64,000 bases of DNA from Zingiber officinale. Lineage: Eukaryota; Streptophyta; Magnoliopsida; Zingiberales; Zingiberaceae. Each line of letters starts with the position of its first letter. Within the stretch, counting starts at the first letter, position 1. This document shows positions 60,366-64,000 of this stretch, one piece after another. The notes under the pieces were generated by a model that had not been told where the DNA came from, searched no databases, and saw nothing but the letters and a program-made list of their open reading frames with translations. The position numbers were made by a program, and so were the translations under genes. Location of the stretch: positions 62,001 to 126,000 of the forward strand of contig NW_024589868.1 of assembly GCF_018446385.1 (NCBI RefSeq), in the 5' to 3' direction.

Positions 60366-62022
60366 TACTTATTTTATCTACATGTACATCTATAATGCAA
60401 GGAAATTAGCTATGCAGCAATTTATAATTAGGAGGATTGACATATTATCAAGTAACAGCTATGTGAGATCAACATTTCACTATGCCCCCATCTCATTTTA
60501 GTAGCTATTCTTGTTGCTCAATGATAGTAAAATAAACAAAGAAATTCTGGCAGCTTGTCTATAACACCCTCTTAGAATCATGGTGGTATTGGCATCACAA
60601 GCCTCTGCATCGAACCTAAGGTATTCTGTCAAAGATTTTGATTCCATTTTGTGAAATTTGCACGGTTACATATCTGGCTGATTTGGAGCTATTTCTTCTG
60701 CTTAATTTGTAGGTCAATTCAGTGTCTTGTGGGGCTGGTTAGAAGGGCTCAGCTAGAGGTACGTATCTTTATATATTAATGCAGCTTCGGGACAATTGAC
60801 AAACTCTCAAGGTTGCTTTCTGCAAGAAAATGGATCAATTTCATGTTGCTAGCTGCTAGAATCTCTTGGCTAGCAAAACTGGCTGCTCCAGAGGGCTTGT
60901 TTGTATTTGTAGCATTTGGTACCATTTTTTCCATTAAAGTGATATATATGAAGTGAATTATGCAATTGACAAAGGTGGAACACCCAGTGGAAGATTGCTC
61001 CATCATTTCTGACTTATCCTGTTACTATGTTTCTTTGAATGACGGCACTATCCTAGATCATTACCCAAGTATCATACTTCCCTCTTGGGTTTAAGAACTG
61101 TCCAAACGACCAAAAAGGGCAGTCCCATGATGACTATAGCACTAGCCAATACCATAATAATTTGTATTAAAGTAGTAGGGTTGCCTTACTGTCTCCCTAC
61201 ATGCATCTGCCTGTATCGCAATCTTCATTACACACAACCATCTAGTGTGAGTAGTCTTGTTGGATAGAATATCTTAATACCACAGTTGTCTTTGTTTTGC
61301 CAAGTGCTAGCTATGTTCACCTTATTTTCAGGACATCGATCGAGATTTGAACAGCTAACAAACTTAATTGATAATATTCTATATGATTGACCTTTCCTTG
61401 ACTCTTTTGATGTTCTTTTTGCTCAATTATGAAGTCTATTGCCCTGACATTAACCTCAGTCTGTACATTGTCTATCCATATGTAAACATATATTTCATTC
61501 ATTTCATTAAAGTGCTGGCTTTAAGCTGATTAACCAACCCTAGACATATAAGATCTCACTCATCATTCCGGTCATGCCTGCTAATTGAATCTTTTGTTAG
61601 TTTGATGTGCTAGTTCTACCCTGCTAGTGGTGCTCACATGAGACAAGCAGCTACAAGAAAGCAAGCCCAGAAGGCAGAGAATCTTCTTGCAGAACTTGTA
61701 GGCCAGACTAGGCACCTAGGATGCAGAGGATGGAAAGGAACTCTTAAACCAGGTTTCTGCTTTCTTGAGTCTCCTTTGGTCTGATGAGTTGAAACTCATC
61801 CCTGAGCGGCAACTCCACGTGAGCCCACCACGCCACAAATCCCAAAAGATCTCATGTAACCAACCTTCTCGCCCCATTTGGCTTCCATGAATTCTTCACG
61901 ATCCAACACTTGTTCTGGTCCCGCATCTCACCGTAGCCCAAGTCGTGCGCCATTTCCTTCGTAAAGGGCACCCTTGTACCCATCACAACCACTTCAGTAT
62001 GTTTCTGAAAATTTCAATAAAC
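60366..62022. other. 3' UTR of the ORP gene and intergenic DNA
   Basis: Presumed 3' UTR over the first few hundred bases, then unremarkable DNA. Short open frames on both strands (60776-61006, 61085-61267, 61317-61502) have no family resemblance. Confidence 0.45.
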
Positions 62023-62233
62023 AGTCTTTTCGGGACGGTGCGATGATTAAGATATGGGGTATTATCATATGAAATCTTGGGGTCGAAATTCGATGTGATC
62101 GAACATAATCTCTCTCATGTCTTGGTCATTTGCACTAATGACTAGTAGTCATTCGTGATTTACCTCCTCCATATTGGCCTAGGAATGGATTGACGGAGGT
62201 GCTAGGGATGAACGAATCGACTTTTGCCACATA
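62023..62233 (+). mobile_element. tRNA-derived SINE with 15-bp target duplication
   Basis: This 211-bp insertion is flanked by AAAATTTCAATAAAC at 62008-62022 and 62234-62248. Its head contains a box A-like GGTGCGATGATTAAGATATGG and, about 40 bases later, a box B-like GGTCGAAATTCGATG, which suggests a tRNA-derived pol III promoter. The body (GATTTACCTCCTCCATATTG onward) resembles a repeat I have met in monocot DNA, but I cannot name the family. There is no obvious poly-A tail. Confidence 0.75.
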
Positions 62234-62248
62234 AAAATTTCAATAAAC

Positions 62249-62812
62249 TAATTAGATCGTGAATATATCTAGAACAATTAATTGAATACAGTTATCCACC
62301 TTGGTGCTACACTTTGTCATCTTGGTCAGCGGAGGGGCAGTTTGCTTCGGTCGGTATGCCTCCGTTCCCTCGGATACACTCCAATTGCATCCATTCAATT
62401 ATTGACGGTGTCGCAGTCAATAAGTTCTTGCTTGGTTTTGACCTGGTCTATTCCCTAGACAGCAGCAACGGTTGAGAAAGCCCAGTAACTTCCTCCAAAA
62501 CCGATCCATAAAATCTAAATGTTGTTAAGGATCAATTTGTGCACTTAAAACTATTGCTAGTGAAGCACACATTGTTATTGTAATTTTTTTTTTTGATAAT
62601 TTACTACAATTTTTATATTTCTACAATACTGAAATAATTTATTTACTCAATATGTTATCGATTAGTCTGAACTGCCGGCGTGTTGATCATGAGAAGTACT
62701 CGAGAAGAAGACTGGTCATCGGTTGACTTTCTCAAACTAGCAACCTAGGCGACCCGCTCTTTGTGATGGATTTTGACATCATTAATGACCTACACAGCAT
62801 CATTCATTAATT
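62249..62812. other. Upstream region of the dirigent gene
   Basis: Intergenic DNA between the SINE and the TATA motif of the dirigent gene. It is AT-rich around 62580-62660, with no coding region. No specific regulatory element is claimed. Confidence 0.4.
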
Positions 62813-62813
62813 G

Positions 62814-62821
62814 TATATAAA
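62814..62821 (+). promoter_or_regulatory. TATA box of the dirigent gene
   Basis: TATATAAA lies 57-64 bases before the ATG at 62878, a standard distance that predicts a 5' UTR of about 30 bases. Confidence 0.7.
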
Positions 62822-62877
62822 GTAATCGTTTGCCCAATACCTTTATCGCTCCTAGCTACTCATCTTCCGTTAACTAA

Positions 62878-63351
62878 ATGGAGTCGCCCAACCTCCTCCT
62901 CCTCCTCCTCCTCCTGGCGGTCGCCGCCTTTGCGGCAACTGGCGACGCCTACGGCAAGTTCCGCCACCTGCACCTGTATTCCCGCAACTCGGAACCGGCG
63001 CGGTCGGTGGATCTGCACCGGAACAACAGCTTCGGCAACATCTTAGCGTTCGACAACGTGCTTCAGGAGGGACCCGATCCGAGCTCGCGGGTCATTGCGC
63101 GGCCGCAGGGCATGGCGGTCATCGCAGATTTGACTGGCGCCAACGCCTTCACGGCTTACACCATTACCTTCATCGCCGGCGAGTTCAACGGGAGCTCGTT
63201 GTCGGTACTCGGCTTGACGACGATGACGGGAGTGTCAGATCGAAGCATCGTCGGCGGCACTGGATACTTCCGCACGGCGAGAGGCTACATTTTGTCACAA
63301 AATATTGACGTGGGAATGGAGGATTACAACATTTACATAACGTTTTCTTAA
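62878..63351 (+). CDS. Dirigent protein, short form
   Basis: A single exon of 157 aa. A signal peptide is clear (Leu-rich core from residue 5, likely cut after about residue 24), so the protein should be secreted to the apoplast. Dirigent family motifs follow: FGNILAFDNVLQEGPDPSS, VIARPQGM, FNGSSLSVLG and IVGGTGYFRTARGYI. NNS and NGSS are potential N-glycosylation sites. Dirigent proteins steer stereoselective coupling of phenoxy radicals in lignan and lignin chemistry; the substrate of this one cannot be read from the sequence. It is about 25-30 residues shorter than most family members, mainly before the first barrel strands. Many dirigent genes are intronless and stress-induced (established). 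A good TATA box precedes it. Confidence 0.92.
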   Translation: MESPNLLLLLLLLAVAAFAATGDAYGKFRHLHLYSRNSEPARSVDLHRNNSFGNILAFDNVLQEGPDPSSRVIARPQGMAVIADLTGANAFTAYTITFIAGEFNGSSLSVLGLTTMTGVSDRSIVGGTGYFRTARGYILSQNIDVGMEDYNIYITFS

Positions 63352-64000
63352 TTAAAAATTTGATACATTATAACTCTACAATTGTGATCATTTACTCATT
63401 GTACTCTACTAAATAAATAAATTCCCCAATACCATATCATCTCCATTTAATAGATTGGTCACTGTTCTATTATTTTCTGTTGAAGAATTTAATTTTTCAC
63501 TGTATGGCATCATTTCTTCTGCTTGACAATTTGATTTCTTTTTTAGGTTTTTAGCTAGTAGTAACTCTCTAAGAGACTCTGTTACTTTGACCATATTCTA
63601 TAATATTGTGTATATAATGTTACTTAGTATATCAAAATTTATGTATATAATATTAGTTGGTATATCAGTAGTAATCGAGTTAGATTGAAGAAGATTTTCA
63701 TTAATTTATGATAGTTTATATAATAATAGGAAAATCTTATCTTTCTTGCTCTAATAAAATAATTTTATGATCAATTAACTAGAAAATTATTCAAATCATT
63801 ACATTGAAAAGTTTATGGTCTTTACAAAATGACTTTGACTGATCTGTAGCCAATGAATGACGACTAAATTAAACAAGGGCATTTAGAGGATGAGACTGCA
63901 AAAGTGACACAAGAAAGCTCCGGAGGGCAAGGAATTAGACCGCTGGCGTGTAGAATTAACTTTGTGACAATCGTTTTTTCTGTTTTTTTTTTTTCAACCT
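63352..64000. other. 3' UTR and AT-rich intergenic DNA
   Basis: Sequence after the dirigent stop codon. AATAAATAAAT at about 63412 may serve as a poly-A signal. Nothing else is recognised up to the window end. Confidence 0.45.

Noticed and set aside
1-64000. CRISPR arrays, operons, rRNA or tRNA genes
   Set aside because: The tandem repeats have no spacer structure and lie in plant retrotransposons. No cloverleaf-forming tRNA or rRNA segment was recognised by eye; only the SINE head resembles a tRNA.

Overview
The window is nuclear DNA from a flowering plant, most likely a monocot. It holds spliced genes with GC-rich first exons, plant-type sterol, dirigent, BAG and ORP proteins, long AT-rich intergenic DNA, and nested LTR retrotransposons of plant lineages. 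The species cannot be named from the sequence. A non-grass monocot is a guess only.

Layout. 1-1393: the LTR end of a Ty3/gypsy-type element that probably continues upstream, with an array of short GC hairpins. 2536-6245 (-): an uncharacterised 496-aa protein with a duplicated 54-residue block and a 5' UTR intron. 7675-10195 (+): an INO80-D/KANSL2-like zinc-motif protein, with a hairpin MITE in its intron. 11756-13320 (+): a TXNL4B-type U5 snRNP thioredoxin-like protein. 14725-32600: an old Ty1/copia fossil on the minus strand. A young Tat-lineage Ty3/gypsy element (15767-26510, target repeat ACTTA) has inserted into it. 33756-38830 (+): cycloeucalenol cycloisomerase. 39305-40000 (-): a BAG-like protein with a ubiquitin-like domain but little or no BAG domain, convergent with the cycloisomerase gene. 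40965-44220: a 1.6-kb tandem duplication in gene-free AT-rich DNA. 46586-48961 (+): an RCC1-repeat protein with a GC-AG intron. 51327-60365 (+): a PH-domain oxysterol-binding-protein-related protein. 62023-62233: a SINE with a 15-bp target duplication. 62878-63351 (+): a short intronless dirigent protein.

The host genes are unrelated housekeeping or stress genes (chromatin, splicing, sterol synthesis, chaperone regulation, lipid transfer, cell wall/lignan chemistry) and do not form a functional cluster. All exon joins were worked out by hand from GT/AG (or GC/AG) sites, reading phase and remembered family sequence. In each assembled host gene the exon lengths sum to a whole number of codons.

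The most interesting structure is in the Tat element. Downstream of integrase it carries a minus-strand gene in three parts. The gaps between the parts look like short introns with matching phase, and a TATA motif lies upstream on the minus strand. Beside it is an array of 58-bp repeats, each with a TATA-like motif.
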